Assembly (NCBI GenBank): GCA_018881555.1
Contig: JACAXG010000031.1
Location: forward strand, 5,453,127 to 5,517,126
Source: Amblyornis subalaris
Taxonomy: Eukaryota > Chordata > Aves > Passeriformes > Ptilonorhynchidae
Direction: 5' to 3'
Length of the DNA: 64,000 nt
Below are positions 49,746 through 62,698 of the stretch, piece after piece; positions within the stretch are counted from its first letter, which is position 1; the number at the start of each line of letters is the position of its first letter. The notes beneath the pieces are model-generated. The model ran no database searches. It saw only the letters and a program-made list of their open reading frames with translations, and was not told the origin of the DNA. Made by a program: the position numbers and the translations under genes.

Positions 49746-52459
49746 TTGATTCTCCTTCTGAGTGCTGCTCTTAGCTGTGACTGGTGAGCAGTTGTAATCT
49801 GCAGCATCTGGTCTGCAGTCTCCTGAGTGTAGTGTACTCTTGCCCTGCCAGGCTGTTCTGACATCCCTTTAACATCTATATTGCTGAGCCTCCTCTATTT
49901 TTTTTTTTTTTTATTTTCTCTCTGAGGTGATGTGGTTCACTTGGCAAAGGTTTTGCCCTATAGATACCTTGAGAATATCACTTACTTTCTTTTTGCCTCT
50001 TCAGATTTAATCCTGGAACTGGTCCTCGACTGAGGATGGCAGACCCCAAGAGAGAGGCACCGCTTTGCACAACTTCTGCTTTTGGTTCTTGACTCTGCCA
50101 TTGTCTGCCTGGTCCTGCTGGTGAATCTCTGCTCTCACTGCTCCCCTTTAAGAGACAAATAATAGCTTTCCTTCTCTCCCACCTGCGGTTGCTCACGTCT
50201 GCCTTGACTTGCTGCGTGTTTACACGAGCAATGGCAATCAATGCCTGTCCATCACTGCGTGTAATCTAGGTAATTGCTCTGATACAAAAAGTATCTTTAT
50301 GGAGAATGCTTCTGGATATGAGAAACTGCAGCCCTGAAAAAGGCTTAGGCTTTCAGAATCAGACCTTAGGAAGCCTTGATGTGCAGCCTGGGTGACACAA
50401 ATTGTTACGGTCTTAGTCAAGATGTCTCAGAGCTTCTGCCGTTCTCTGGAATTACTCCTTTTTTTTTTTTTCTCTCTTCCCTCCGAGTCTTCCAGCTACA
50501 TCAAGTTGCTTCTCTCTGGTTTTATGAATGGAATGTCATGATCTGCATCTGCATAAAGGTCCTTTCATTAGATGGTCCCTCTGTTCTTAAGACATTTATG
50601 GAGGTTAATTTGGGGAAAAAATTCTTTGCGATACATGACATTTTCCTTCCATTATACTTCAGCTGTCACAGATTTATGTGAAAAGATTGCACATAACATC
50701 TTATTTGTAAGAATGTGTACACTCATCATTCACACAGACAAAAACTGTTACAATGTATTCTTTCTCCAGGGGAAGAGCTCTGGCCAGCCAGCGCAAATTA
50801 CATCATGGGACTAAACAGTGTGTATCAAAATCCTGAATTGACATAACTAATTTGCAACACTTCTTATGTGCTTTCCAAATCAACATTACCAAAAGACCAG
50901 ATGCACAGCTCAAATCATTGCTGACTTTACCACTGTCTTTTGCCTTCACCTCAGTGTTTCTGGTAACATACACATTTGCAGCCCAAACCTAGAAAGTCTT
51001 GTGGGAAATGGAACCAACTTTTTTATTTTATTTCTTTCAGCAGCAGTTTGCTCATCCTTTTTTTTTTTTTTTTCTGTTCCCAACATGTTAACAGATGTAA
51101 ATATGAATCATATTTCATTCTCAGACTCCTTATAAAAATACACTCAGAACCAAAGTTTCTGAGTAATAAAAAATTCTGGATGCATCTCCAAACCACAATG
51201 AAACACCCTCTCCCCAAACGAGTCAAGGCTTGGCTTGCACACCTCTGTCTGAAAAGGGGAGGAGAAACCTTTTCAATAGCATTGCTGTTTATTTTGCCTT
51301 CACAGACAAGCAGCACTGACAAACTGGTGCATGTGTGTAGCTTCGTGCTTCTGTGTGTGTGTTTGGGTGTGTGGTTTCCTGCCCTCCTTATCTCCCCTGT
51401 CTGTTCTCTATGACTGATCTGCACTGTAGACATTTTTGTGGTTTTGATGGCTAAAATGAGCTGATATTCATTGTTTTCAGTCAGCCTCCTTCTCCCATCT
51501 CTTTCTCGCACTTCAAGCGAGGTTCAGAATTAGGTTTTCTGAGCTACACCAGGAAAATCAGGATATATTAGTGGTCTGGGATTACATTTGGGATACAGAG
51601 TCTGCTATGAGTTAGCATATCACCCAGTGTGCAGGGACTGGTGCTGAGAGTTGGGTGTGAAGCTTGTTTGAATTATTGGAAGGAATCTTGCTGGCTTCAG
51701 GCTTGCTGTAATGACCTCTAAGACAAAACCCTTCATTTAAGCTCAAGAGAAATTATTTGCTTTGGTTAATGATCTCAGGATGGATGGGCTACATACCATC
51801 CCATTAAATTGAAAAAGGCTGGGATGTGCGTCTCACTCCAGGCTCATGTTTGTTGCTTGTATTGTTTAATTGTTCAACAACTGAGCAGAACTCCTGGCAC
51901 AGTTTTAACATGCAGCAAGTATCAGTCACCCATCAGTCACTTCTGGCCATATTTTGGGAAAACAGAGTGGCTAAGGTGTGGTCCCAGTGGGTAATATGAG
52001 TGAGGGCACCATTTTGGGGAGAAAAAAAGGATTCAGCTTACACGGATGTGAATTCTACTGTGCATTCATTTGACCTGAGGGCCTGAGAACAAGCCCAGCC
52101 CACTGTGCTTGGTGGCATAGGCACAGCTATTGATGTTTTCAATCGAATCTTTGTATTCTGAATCTTCCAGTTCTGGACTCCACATCTCCTTTTCCGTGTC
52201 ANCAATACACAGAGCGTGGACACCCACGTTTAAGGGTTTCGATTCAATACTCTGAGCTGGCAAGCTTCAGTCTCACCTGCTGAAAATATCAGCTGCTTTG
52301 AACAGAAAACTCTTAGAGTGGGCTTAATTAAGCATGGACTGTTTGACTTAACTGGGTTTTGATTGTAATGGGTTATTTTTTCTGGCAACAAGCCAAAGTA
52401 ACAGAGGTTGTTCTTTAAGTGTAAGTGCTCACTTTCATCGTCCCTCACCAATTCACAAG
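49746..52459. other. Non-coding DNA with T runs
   Basis: T15 at 49898-49912, T13 at 50459-50471 and T17 at 51058-51074 lie within 1.2 kb. A minus frame of 162 codons (51511-51023) reads through the T17 tract as a poly-Lys string near its end. No processed gene copy could be recognised beside any tract. Confidence 0.5.
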
Positions 52460-52530
52460 CATCTTGCTATTGTGTGTGACCCTGCGGCATTGAAAGTTTC
52501 TTGCTTTCTCTGTTGGCTTTGCTCAGGCTA
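52460..52530 (+). mobile_element. Possible MIR-type SINE remnant
   Basis: TGTGTGTGACCCTGCGGCAT followed by TTTCTTGCTTTCTCTGTTGG loosely fits the MIR stretch GTGTGACCTTGGGCAAGTCA followed by CTTCTCTGTGCCTC. Only one block is convincing. Confidence 0.25.
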
Positions 52531-55500
52531 AATGTGTGTCTTGTGTCCCCAGAGCTCCAGGAATCCAAGTCAATAGTGGGAACAAACCACAGTCATGGGA
52601 GGCTGGGGTGTGTAGAAGCATTTCTGAGGTGAGGAACAAGCTATTCCTCTATAGTACTTCCTTACATAACCTAAGCCTTCAGTCTTTTTTTAGAAATGAA
52701 CCTTTAATTGCAATGGGATTTAATGAAAACTCTTCCAGGAAGAAAAGGGTATTGCTATCACTTGGCTGTAAATGCTCTTGAGGGATTTTTAGTACATATA
52801 TCTTAACCAAGAAAATATCCACCCTACTTCCCAATGCAACTCCCTCCCCCAAACTAAAAAACATCTGTAACTCCCTCCCCTGAATTTACACAGGAACACT
52901 GAAAAATGTTTTCTGCTTCATTTTGCTCTTTCGATGGCCAAGGCAAATCCATATGTGCTGTCTCTATCCTCTAGATAAAGTTTTTTTTTTTTTTTCCCAC
53001 TAAAAAGAGAGACAAGGCAGTCAGCAGTGATTCACTTCTGTGGGAAATATGCTTCTTTGCTTACTTAGGGATTTAATGTTACTTTGGAATATGTGTCTGC
53101 AGAAAGAAGTAAGGAGATAGAGAGAGAGGTTTTAGTCTTCTGAACTTGGTTTTCTAGACGTGGGGCCCAGATGTGAGGTGCAGCACTGTGTCATGTCTGC
53201 TGGCAAAACAAACTGGAGTAGAGCAAATGTGTACTGCTGGTTTTCTTTTCATATCAAATCATAGTATTCTGGGAATGCCTAGGATATCCCAGGCTTTATG
53301 TAACAAACTGAGTCATCTGAGGATTTTGCTGCTGTAACTGTAGAGCATTCATATAGAAAGACCTCTTGAAAGTGTTTGTTTTGTGTTTACCATGAACAAA
53401 CAAGCCAGAGGAGTATGTGGTCAGCATGATGATGAGGATTTGAAGTAAAGAGAAAAGCCAAAATGAGTGTAGACATGATCAAAGCTTTACTCTAAACATG
53501 CACACTAAAAGCACTTTCCCAGTGTTTATGGGAAATCTATTTAGGACCCTGTGTTGACGGGAAAAGTGTTCAGTTCAGAGCCACGTTAAATCTGCCCTTA
53601 TGTTAAATAAGAATCTAGAAGTGAGGCCGTCATTACTCCTTTGCTTTTCTTAACTATTTTTTTGGATGTATGCTGCTGCAAAATTGCAGTTTTTGATATT
53701 TTTTTTAAATGCATGCCTTATTAGTGCAGGGGGATTGAGAAAGAAGGGAAAGTAGCTGGAGGTTCCCTTCTGAAAGCNGTGCCTGGCTGAGCTGCCTGGG
53801 CTCAAAAGCTGGCATGAATTCTTTTTACAGGGAAACAGCAATTATTTATTTCACTGTGATCTGGAAGAAATAACACCTTAGCAATGTGATTCTTAGTCAT
53901 CATGTTTTGTAAGACTATTTTTTATGGAGCTTTTGTAACAACTCTGTCTATATCCAAAACTAAAATCTGGTGTTACTCTCTTTTTTGCCTGTGACTGGGT
54001 CAGTGTGATGATGAGTTGGCTTTACTCCTCCAAGGAAAAGATTTCTCTTTTGATTTTTTTTTTTCCCCATCACTTGCTGACTTTAAAACAATGTCCTTCC
54101 AATCTATATCAGGAAGAGAGGGTGTCAAAANTAGGGCTGAACATTTTCCTCTTAGCACCACCCAACCATCTAAGCACAGAACTCTTTGATATGCTCAGNG
54201 TTACAGTGTTTCCAGAGCAGAGTCATCGACTTATTTTGCAATGAGGCAAAACTTCCTTTGGGACTGGTTTTCTCCAGGGCAATGAACCTCTGGAAAGCAT
54301 CTCCATTAATGATACAGTCAGGAGGATTGTGTGTATAACCCTCTTCATCACCTCTCAAGATCTTCAGCAGATCAAGTTTTGTACTACAGGCAATAAAGAT
54401 TAGGGAAAGATTGCAATCTTGGGAAAAAATNTGAATGTAGAAGCCAGGCCAATAGTTTTTTCCCCTTTCTACCACTCAGATGCTGAACAACTTTAAAGCA
54501 GTTTTGTAAAAGTTGGAGTCTGGTAGTTGGAAGAATTGGAGCTCTGTGCTGCTGGCCAGGGCCAGTGCAGGAGGGAGGAGAGAGAAGATGTGGTGACATG
54601 TTTCCTGTTTTGTCTTTCATCCCCTTTCTATTGCTTCGCCAGCAGAATTTGTGGAGTAAGAAGTATCCCACCAATTCTATTTTCCATTTATTGAATATTN
54701 TTCCTCCACCATATAACCTGTCAGAATATACCATCCTGGGAGTAGCAGGAATTTTTCCCTCCTCAAAAAACTTTATAAAAATCTTTGTTTGTTGTCTTAT
54801 GCTATTGCAGAAAACAACATTGNGTTATGTAACAGAGTTTAGCATTCNCTGTGCTCATGAAATGCTGATTTGTATACCTTGGGATGGAGTTTAGCATGGA
54901 GCTTATTCAAATTTCTGTCTGGAAAATCTTGCTTAGCATCTGTTTGAGGCTCCTGCNACTCCACAGTCCTGTGTGGAAGAGGGATCTCGTGAAGGCATCT
55001 TTCCCTCCAGAGGTNAAACGTGCTTAGATTCTACTCTGTTTTTTAAAAGACCACAGGAGAGCAGCTCCCTGCAGTTCATCTCCTTCACCTCCATGATGTC
55101 ATTCCCTTGAATGTTCGTGTCAGTGGGTGATACCATCCTGTGTCTGAGAGGTGACATCACTCATCCACTTTCCCTTGTGCTGAGGCTTCACAGCTCCCAG
55201 TCCATGGACCTCTTTGCACAGCTCCCTTGGAGCGGTTTTACNCATGCTCTTCTTACGCAGTAGTCTACAAGTTGGGGTAATTCAAATGTTCTCTGCAGAG
55301 TCCCAGGAAACGCGCTGTTGGGAAAACCTCTGCCCTGGCATGGAGTCTTCACGACCTAGTAGGCCTTTCCATCCCTAACTGCTGCAATTCTGTTTTTTGC
55401 ATGCTTTCAATTAAACAGCCTGAGGGAAGTCTGTGCAAAACCCCTTGCTGTTCTCTGTGGTTGCTAATTAAGATGTCCATCCTCTNCATCCTGAAGCTGC

Positions 55501-57505
55501 AGGACAGATATTCATGGGGGAAAAATACTGGAGGGAGGAAAAATATATCCTCACAAGAGTTATGTATAATTTTCCACCAACTTTCTTTTGCACTTAGAAA
55601 TGCAAATTTAGGCCAATCAAAACTTTGGACTCATTTTAAATTCCCTACATTGTTCCACATAAGCAGAAAATAAAATATTAAGAGAATATTTCTTTTTTTT
55701 AATGCCAATAATATCTCAGACATCTTTCACTCTGACAATATTAAATAGCTAAAGTTGCACTGTAGAGCAGTGTCCCTTTTTTGTGACAGTGATCTAGTAA
55801 ATTCTGTGTAAGCAAACTTTTTTTACTCCTTGTAAGATTATGCCCCNGCTGCTGTTCTGAGCAAAGTATTGGAACATAAATGTACAAATCTATTCATGAT
55901 TGCAGAAAAGAAAATCTTTGTTACCGCATGTGCAAAATAATTGCACAAAATCTTTCTGCACTGAAGTGTGTAATAAGCACACCAAGTCCTTTGTCCCAGA
56001 GGGGAATGCACAAATAGTCATAAACAGAGGGTCTTTCTTTGCACTTGAGTAAGCAGTCTGAAAATACAGTNAATAATTCAGATAAAGCCAAATATTCATA
56101 GAAAAGAAAAAATAGCTGAGCACTAGGAATCGATCTTGACAGCAAGCAAAGCTTTTTATGTGAATAGAAACACCTCGAACAAAAAATTCTTCACTTCCAC
56201 CCTCCTCCAACCAAAAAGCATTCTCTGAACCTATATGTCTGACTACAGACATTATCTAATTTCCATCATTACATGGAAGAAATGAGACAAATACGTGTTT
56301 CCTGTTGGGGGAGGGAGCAGAATCACATGAAGAATTGTNAGGAGAGAAGAATTTGAGAAAGTTNTGTTGAACACACACGAGTTCCATTGAACCTGTGGAG
56401 GGCAACAGCAAAGTCCTGCCATGCCNGGTGAAAATGTTCATTGTAATGTAGCAAGTATTCAACAGGTGTAAGTGTGTGAAACTCCTGCGTTTGGTGCCTC
56501 CTGCACCTGAGCATTTGGCTTGTTGATTTAATTGATCAAGCTGTGATGATACATGATAATGTATTAATTGTTTGATCCCTAGGATATTATCAAAGCTTTT
56601 TAAATCTGCACCTNATCTGTGAGAGCACACAACACTCCAGCTTCTGGCTGGCTCATTTTAACAGCGCTTGCCAGGTCAGGTTTTGAAGGCTTGGTCAAAA
56701 TGTAGAAAAAAAGACACTTGTGGTGTCAGCCCTTGTTCTGTCATATCTTCTGTGGGTGTGATGGACAGGGGGAGACAGCCCTGACCCTCCAGAGGTGGTT
56801 GCAGCTGTCAGGAGTGCTGTGAAGTAGCAACTGATACACCTGGAATGCAGCTGGTCTGTGATCTGCTCCAGGGATATTGGCATTCAAAGCTCCTGAGACC
56901 ATCTCACCCCACAGAAGTGATGTGGCAGCTGAGGGCAGCCTGCTACTAAATTTATCCTGGGACACTGGTCCCNTGCAAGGGATGAGCAAATCCTGCGGAT
57001 CTTGAGGTTTTCTGCTGCATGACTTAAATTGTTTATCAGAACAGTAAAGACCAGTTTGAGATCAGAGACCTTATTTTTCCTATAANTGAAACCAATAGTT
57101 GGCTTAATTTTCTTTTCCTTGACCCTAAAAGTGATTCAACTCCAAAACAAAAGTGTAGTTTTCCTATGTGTTGAGTTGGGGATAGAAAGGTCTCCACAAA
57201 GGTAGGCTGAGAATATGCCCATACATATATGTCCACCTACCTATCCACACTTTTTTTTCACTGAATTTATCTGTGTTCTGTGTCCACCTCCCATACTTAC
57301 ACTTTCCTGCCTCTCTGCTCACTCAATTCTATTTTTAATTAATTTGTATGTTGCTTAGACCATGAGATGTAGTTCAAAACCAGAGAAATAAAGAGGATTT
57401 TCCCTCGCTGTTTTATAGTGTTCCTTTGTTATTATGCAGTTACATTTTTTTTTTTCATTCTGAGGAGCAGTTCTTCACTATAACTTTTCTTTTTATTTTG
57501 TGAGA
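52531..57505. other. Non-coding DNA
   Basis: T15 at 52981-52995 and T11 at 54054-54064. Around 56.53-56.61 kb the sequence is dense in homeodomain-like words (TTTAATTGATC, TATTAATTG) and ends with ATCAAAG, a TCF/LEF-like word. No gene was recognised; frames reach 124 codons at most and often contain Ns. Confidence 0.5.
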
Positions 57506-57527
57506 GTGTGTGTGTGTGTGTGTGTGT
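57506..57527. repeat. GT dinucleotide microsatellite, 11 units
   Basis: An uninterrupted run of GT, 22 bases long, preceded by GAGA. It is likely length-polymorphic, as such tracts generally are. Confidence 0.95.
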
Positions 57528-60500
57528 AAAGGATGACCATCTCCTTGGTTATTTTCCTCAGAAGGCTCATATGAGAAACTGTATCGAACTCACATGGAAA
57601 ATCTAAGTAAACTATAATTCTGAGTTCATCCATATTTATACTTAGATTTTTTTAAAAGAGAGCTTTATTAGAAGGCAAAGCTTTGCAGGATTTGTGCTAG
57701 CAGGGAATTTAGATGTTATACAGCTCCACTCCAAGCGGAAACTCTGTTTAGCTTGAACTCATAACATCTGAGTAGTTACAGTGGTCTTTTTTTACCTCCT
57801 CAAACTCCTTTCTTAGGGAAACTTTCCACTCTTCAACAGTATCAGCTCTTTTCAATTAATTTTGCTTCTTGTTTTTTTGATGGTTTGGTGGTCCTTGGAG
57901 GAATGTCTGATATGTTTACATTTCTAATATTGCCTGTGATTTCTTCAAAGCCACTTCATTTTTCTCTAAACNTGATGGTTTTTAACTGATTATTCTCTGG
58001 GAAAATTCTCCATGGAATACAAATTTTTTCTGAGGTATTATAGAAGTGCAGAAGTTGTACCTCATATCATTCTTAACCGGCTTTTGAGACTATTAATTCA
58101 GAATTTTGGAAGGAGTGGAGGCTGATTCAGAGCATTTCTCTGGAAATCTAGAAGTGACCTCTTTGGTTCTTGTTGCTTTAAAATTTTTGTGCCATCTGTC
58201 TTGGTGTCTTGGGGCAGTTGTTCCTCAGGTTCTTTGAGGCATCTGGCTACCTTTTGTTTCTCTCCTTTCCCATGAACTTGGCAATATTTGAGTCGCATGC
58301 TACTTAAACTTTTCAGGCACGATTGCCACTTTGTATTTAGACATGAATGCATTTGTGTTCTTTATCAGCCAACCAGATTTGGTTTATTTTCTCAGCCTCT
58401 CCTTTGTGGCAGGGTCCAGCGGATGTCTGGAAGGAGGGCAAGGGAACATTNGTGGTGCCAGTTTAGCCTCTGCAGATGTGACCACAGAGGGATATTAATC
58501 CCTTTTTTCATGGAGCACTCTGACATTTAGGGGTAGGAGAAAATATAAGATCAAAGTGTTANAGAAATGCTGATCAGCATATTAGGTACTACTTTACTAT
58601 CAATGATGTTGAGAGTGATGTTTACCTTGCATTGAAAGCTCTGCTTAACTTGTTTTCCCAGTGGCTGGAAAATAACTGCAGACTTGACTACTTACCTACA
58701 CTATGAGTACATGAATCTGAATTCAAAGCCTTTCAGCCCTCATAGGTGAAATGCAGCATGTCTGGCTGATCTGCAGTTTCTTGCTGTGAGATTTGGACTA
58801 ATTTGTGTGTTAAACACACTTTTAAATCACAGCAGTTGCCTGCCATAGAATGATTCCTGGTGCTGCTATCAGTAATCCCAGTGATTTGTTTTCTGATGTT
58901 GATATGGGCTGTCAACATTAGTGCCTTGGTTGTTACCTGCTGCTCTAAAAAAGAATGTCTTGTCTATCCCAACTGGATTAGGGAAAACTGTGGGTAAAAT
59001 ATTTTACCTACCCATTGAATAGTTATTTATGGATGTTATAGACAATTGTTGTGTCAAGATTCCTTTTGGTAATTCTCACCTGCTTTTTTAAAAGTGTTTC
59101 TGTTTCACGGCCTCTATTTCTATTGTTAGGCAAGACAACTTCTAACTTCAGAATATTACACCATCCAGCTGAACAAAAGCCTTGGTCCTCACTGATATTT
59201 CTCCATTATCTTGGATGACATTTCATTTATCTTCTCCCCCACCCTCCAAAAATATTTGAAGATCCAAAGGCTCCCTTTGGCATGAGCGNCACTGAGAGAA
59301 TCCATACAAAAAAGCTTTCATGCCTCGTGATCCGGCCACAAAGACTGTAGACTTTCCAGTCTCCTTTGCTTCCAGTTATATTCTGGCAATATATTCTGGT
59401 ANTTACTAACACAAGATTGAGTTTGCCAGGGTTTGTAGCACTGGTTGGGCTGTNAGAACCTCCTGACTGCAAAACAAGAGACCTACCAATGATGTCAGGT
59501 GAGCAGGACCAGTGCAGAGCCTTGTGTTTTAGAAGGCCTTCAGGAACCCGGAAANATGCCAGGATTTGCTGTAATCAAAAGAAGTCTCTCTTGAATTTCG
59601 GGAGAATTTCTTTAGAATACACCTTAAGGAAGAACAGATCCCTAAAGGAATTTGGTTTCAGGGCTTTATGTGGTTATTATGAAATTTCATCTTNGTTTTT
59701 GATCACAATAAAATGCATATTCTTCATTTAATTATACTTAAAGGAATGNGTCTTTCATATTTTCTCTCTCTATATAACTTTAATTTTGGACACCCCCTTT
59801 TCTGGTAGCNTGATACATAGTGCACAATGTGTGCTTAAAGCAAGCAGGTTATGTCAAAGTGCTGATGATTTATAACTGTTTCAATCTTGTCTCCTGCTGA
59901 TGTCTATCTTCTGACATTTGGAATTTAGAGAAGTGCAGTGTTTCANAAGTCATGGCAATGTTGTAAAAAAGAAACACCTCTGGAAGAATTTTTTTCTCTC
60001 CCCCTTCCCCACTCATCTGCTCATATCCTGCTCATAACCTCATTATTCAAACTGATAGGAGCTTTAGCTGTGGATCTCCTCACACCGGTCAGCAGTCGTC
60101 TTTCATGGCAAGAGAGCTCCTTGGGGACAAACACACTCAGGCAGCCTTTGTATCATCTCTTATGGGCTTGTTGATCCTTGTCAACTTTCAGCTGGTTGGA
60201 TAGAACAAACCAGATCCTCAGCTGATATGGAGGAGCTAATCCCCAGCTCACTTTCTTTTCTTGGATTTATCCATGTTTTCATTTGAGTACAGTGTTTTTC
60301 TAAAGCATCTTAAACCTTTGGGTAGTGGATATCTCAACTACCAAATAGATAACACATTTCAAAACTGAATGCTCNCCAGGTGAACAGGTTTCTGGCAAAT
60401 TTTCTATAGGTCTTGTTAGCTCTTGTTGGTGAGCTGAATATAAATGGNGATTATCAGGAAAGGAGCATCCATGCTTAGTATGGGCAGTGACCTTGAGATG

Positions 60501-60805
60501 CTTGTTCCTTCATATGACATTAAACATCTGAAACGTCTGGAGACATGTCTGACCTTGGCCATGCTGAAAGCCCAAGAGACAAAACTCCGCCAAAATGAGA
60601 ACTTCAACTGCCTCGACCTTTAAACAGGTGCCAAGCTTTGTCCAAGCATCCATGAGCTCTACCTCCTTGAAAAGCTGTTTTATCTGCTCTGGTCACCAAT
60701 GAGCCACCCAAAATATGACTGGGTTGTTATTTCACATTCTTGGTGATAATTTCTAGTACAACATGTCCCAAAATACTTTCTGTAGCTTTGGAAGCTCTGC
60801 TTTTA
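57528..60805. other. Non-coding DNA, nothing recognised
   Basis: Frames are short, and several contain Ns. Runs of T up to 9 occur. No repeat family was recognised. Confidence 0.5.
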
Positions 60806-60876
60806 GGGTCTGATCCAATACTCACTGAAGTCAATAAGTCTCCCTATTGATTTCAGTTGACTTTGGATTGGANCCT
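60806..60876. repeat. Ancient palindromic repeat, nearly complete
   Basis: The left arm begins GGGTCTGATCCAATAC and continues CACTGAAGTCAAT. The right arm runs ATTGATTTCAGTTGAC and ends GGATTGG, A, N, CC. Folded back, about 23 of 30 arm positions pair around an 11-base centre. This is the best-preserved member in the window of the GGGCCTGATCCAAAG...GACTTCAATGGG family of reptile and bird genomes. It is short, non-coding and MITE-like; the family name is left open. Confidence 0.75.
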
Positions 60877-62698
60877 TATTTAGGGGCTATAAATACATCA
60901 CTGGAGGGGAAAATCCCATCCCAGACTTCTTGATAGACTTTTTTTCGCCCCCCCAAATTTTCTTCTTTCTTACTCTTGTGTTTTGGTCAAATGAAATCTG
61001 TCAAGCTCNGTTGCATTTCCTAATCTTTACTCTTCTGACAGACTTCAGGCCAGCAGAAAGACAAGCTTAAAATTATGGAAATTAAGTGCACTTTTTTATT
61101 ATGCTGTCTAAGATGTTTTCAATAAAGCAGAGAGAGAGATCACTTTGCCAGATTGGTGTCATGGCNTTCCAAAGGTTTTGGCTAGTGAGCAGACTTCCAG
61201 TAAAAATACATGTTGCTCTTCAGACCTCTTGTGGGTGATCCACACCTCTCTTGGAGCCTCCTCTTATTGTCTTGTGGCTTCAAATGGAAGAAAGCCTAAA
61301 TTATTTTGGACCCGTACTAAGAGTTCTCGGTATTATTAATAGCACACTGAGTGAACTTACTGTGCAAAATGCTCTGATTGCCCCTCCTGCCTTTCATATA
61401 CCAAGCACTCAAAACCCAAATAATATTGGAGNAAACATGACTTGATGAACCAGCTTCACATGGAGCCAAAAAGTAGGGGAATATCTAGAAGAGGGAGGCA
61501 TTTTTGAGNGGGATAAAGAATGTGCTGTTCCTGAATTGTGGCAAACAGACCGAAGCCCCTTTCAAACTGGCATCCAACATACATCAACATTGGAATAATG
61601 CTGCACACAACTGTCCAGATGATTCTTACTCCTTTTTCTTGGAGAAAGGGACTTCTCTACGTTGTTTTGTCTTCAGCCTGCCTGCTNTGTTTTTTCTGGT
61701 TCTACCCATTCCACTTTCTTATTTTTCTGATGTAGAAATCAATCACCACAAGCTCTGCAGCCAACAAATTAATTCTATCACTTTTTGGTGCTATCATAGA
61801 AGTGATAGACCAAAATACCAGTTAGACAGGGTTTATTTTAAGCATTCATAACACATGTGCTAATTATGTCTATATTTATTCTGACAAACATTATCATCAG
61901 TATGTATAAAACCTCTGGGTTTTTATGCACGTGACTCAAAATCATGTGATTTTTGATACATGGTGTAAAAAGGGGAAGGTGAAAGCAGAGGAATGTAGCA
62001 GTCAAAATTTAAAAAGAGCACAAAACAAAAACCCGGACATTCCTCTCTCTAANTGCTGTGTTGGATGGACTCAAAACAGAATTTTCCACCATTATCCGGG
62101 GAAAAGAANCCGAAACGTAATAATACTTCTGGCACCACCTTTCACAAATAAGGCAACTGCATTCACTTAGTAGGCATTTAAAATTCTGCAATAAGATACT
62201 TGTAGCACACTTCAGAGACTGCAGCTGACTTCAGAGACATCCTCACTGGAGTCTGGGAAGCAGCCAGGATCACTGGAAAACATTTANGAAGAAAGCAGTA
62301 TTAGTATGACTTGTTAAAAAGCCCTAAACAGCCAAAACAAAATGCTCAGCCCGATGCTGCTCTCCCTGTCCATGCCTGGACNTTCAGCCAGGTCCTGCGT
62401 GGCCTGGAGAGGTTTCAATGTGTCCAGCTGAAGTTGGCATCGAGGAATTTGAGCACAAGCTCAGCTCCTTTGTGTTGAAACCTAGTTCTGATTTTGAGCG
62501 GTGTTTGTAGCCTTGGGTATGAATGATAATGTGGTGGAAGGAAAGGTGATTCTGCATGTTTCAACGCACCCCCTGGATTCCGGGAGTCATCCCTGTGCAG
62601 GAGGGGAGGAGATACAGAACATCTGTTTAACTGATAGGACCTGAAAACATTGAAACTTAAGGACCTGTCAAAAATCACTTTCTGCACAATTTTCAAAA
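60877..62698. other. Non-coding DNA
   Basis: No gene was recognised. The word ACTTCAGAGAC occurs twice within 30 bases near 62.21 kb. Frames are up to 115 codons with Ns. Confidence 0.5.

Noticed and set aside
51023..51511. Minus-strand 162-codon frame ending in a Lys-rich string
   Set aside because: The Lys string is the T17 tract read backwards. No domain was recognised, and a + frame overlaps. A retrocopy was considered, but no target-site duplication or transcript-like sequence was seen.
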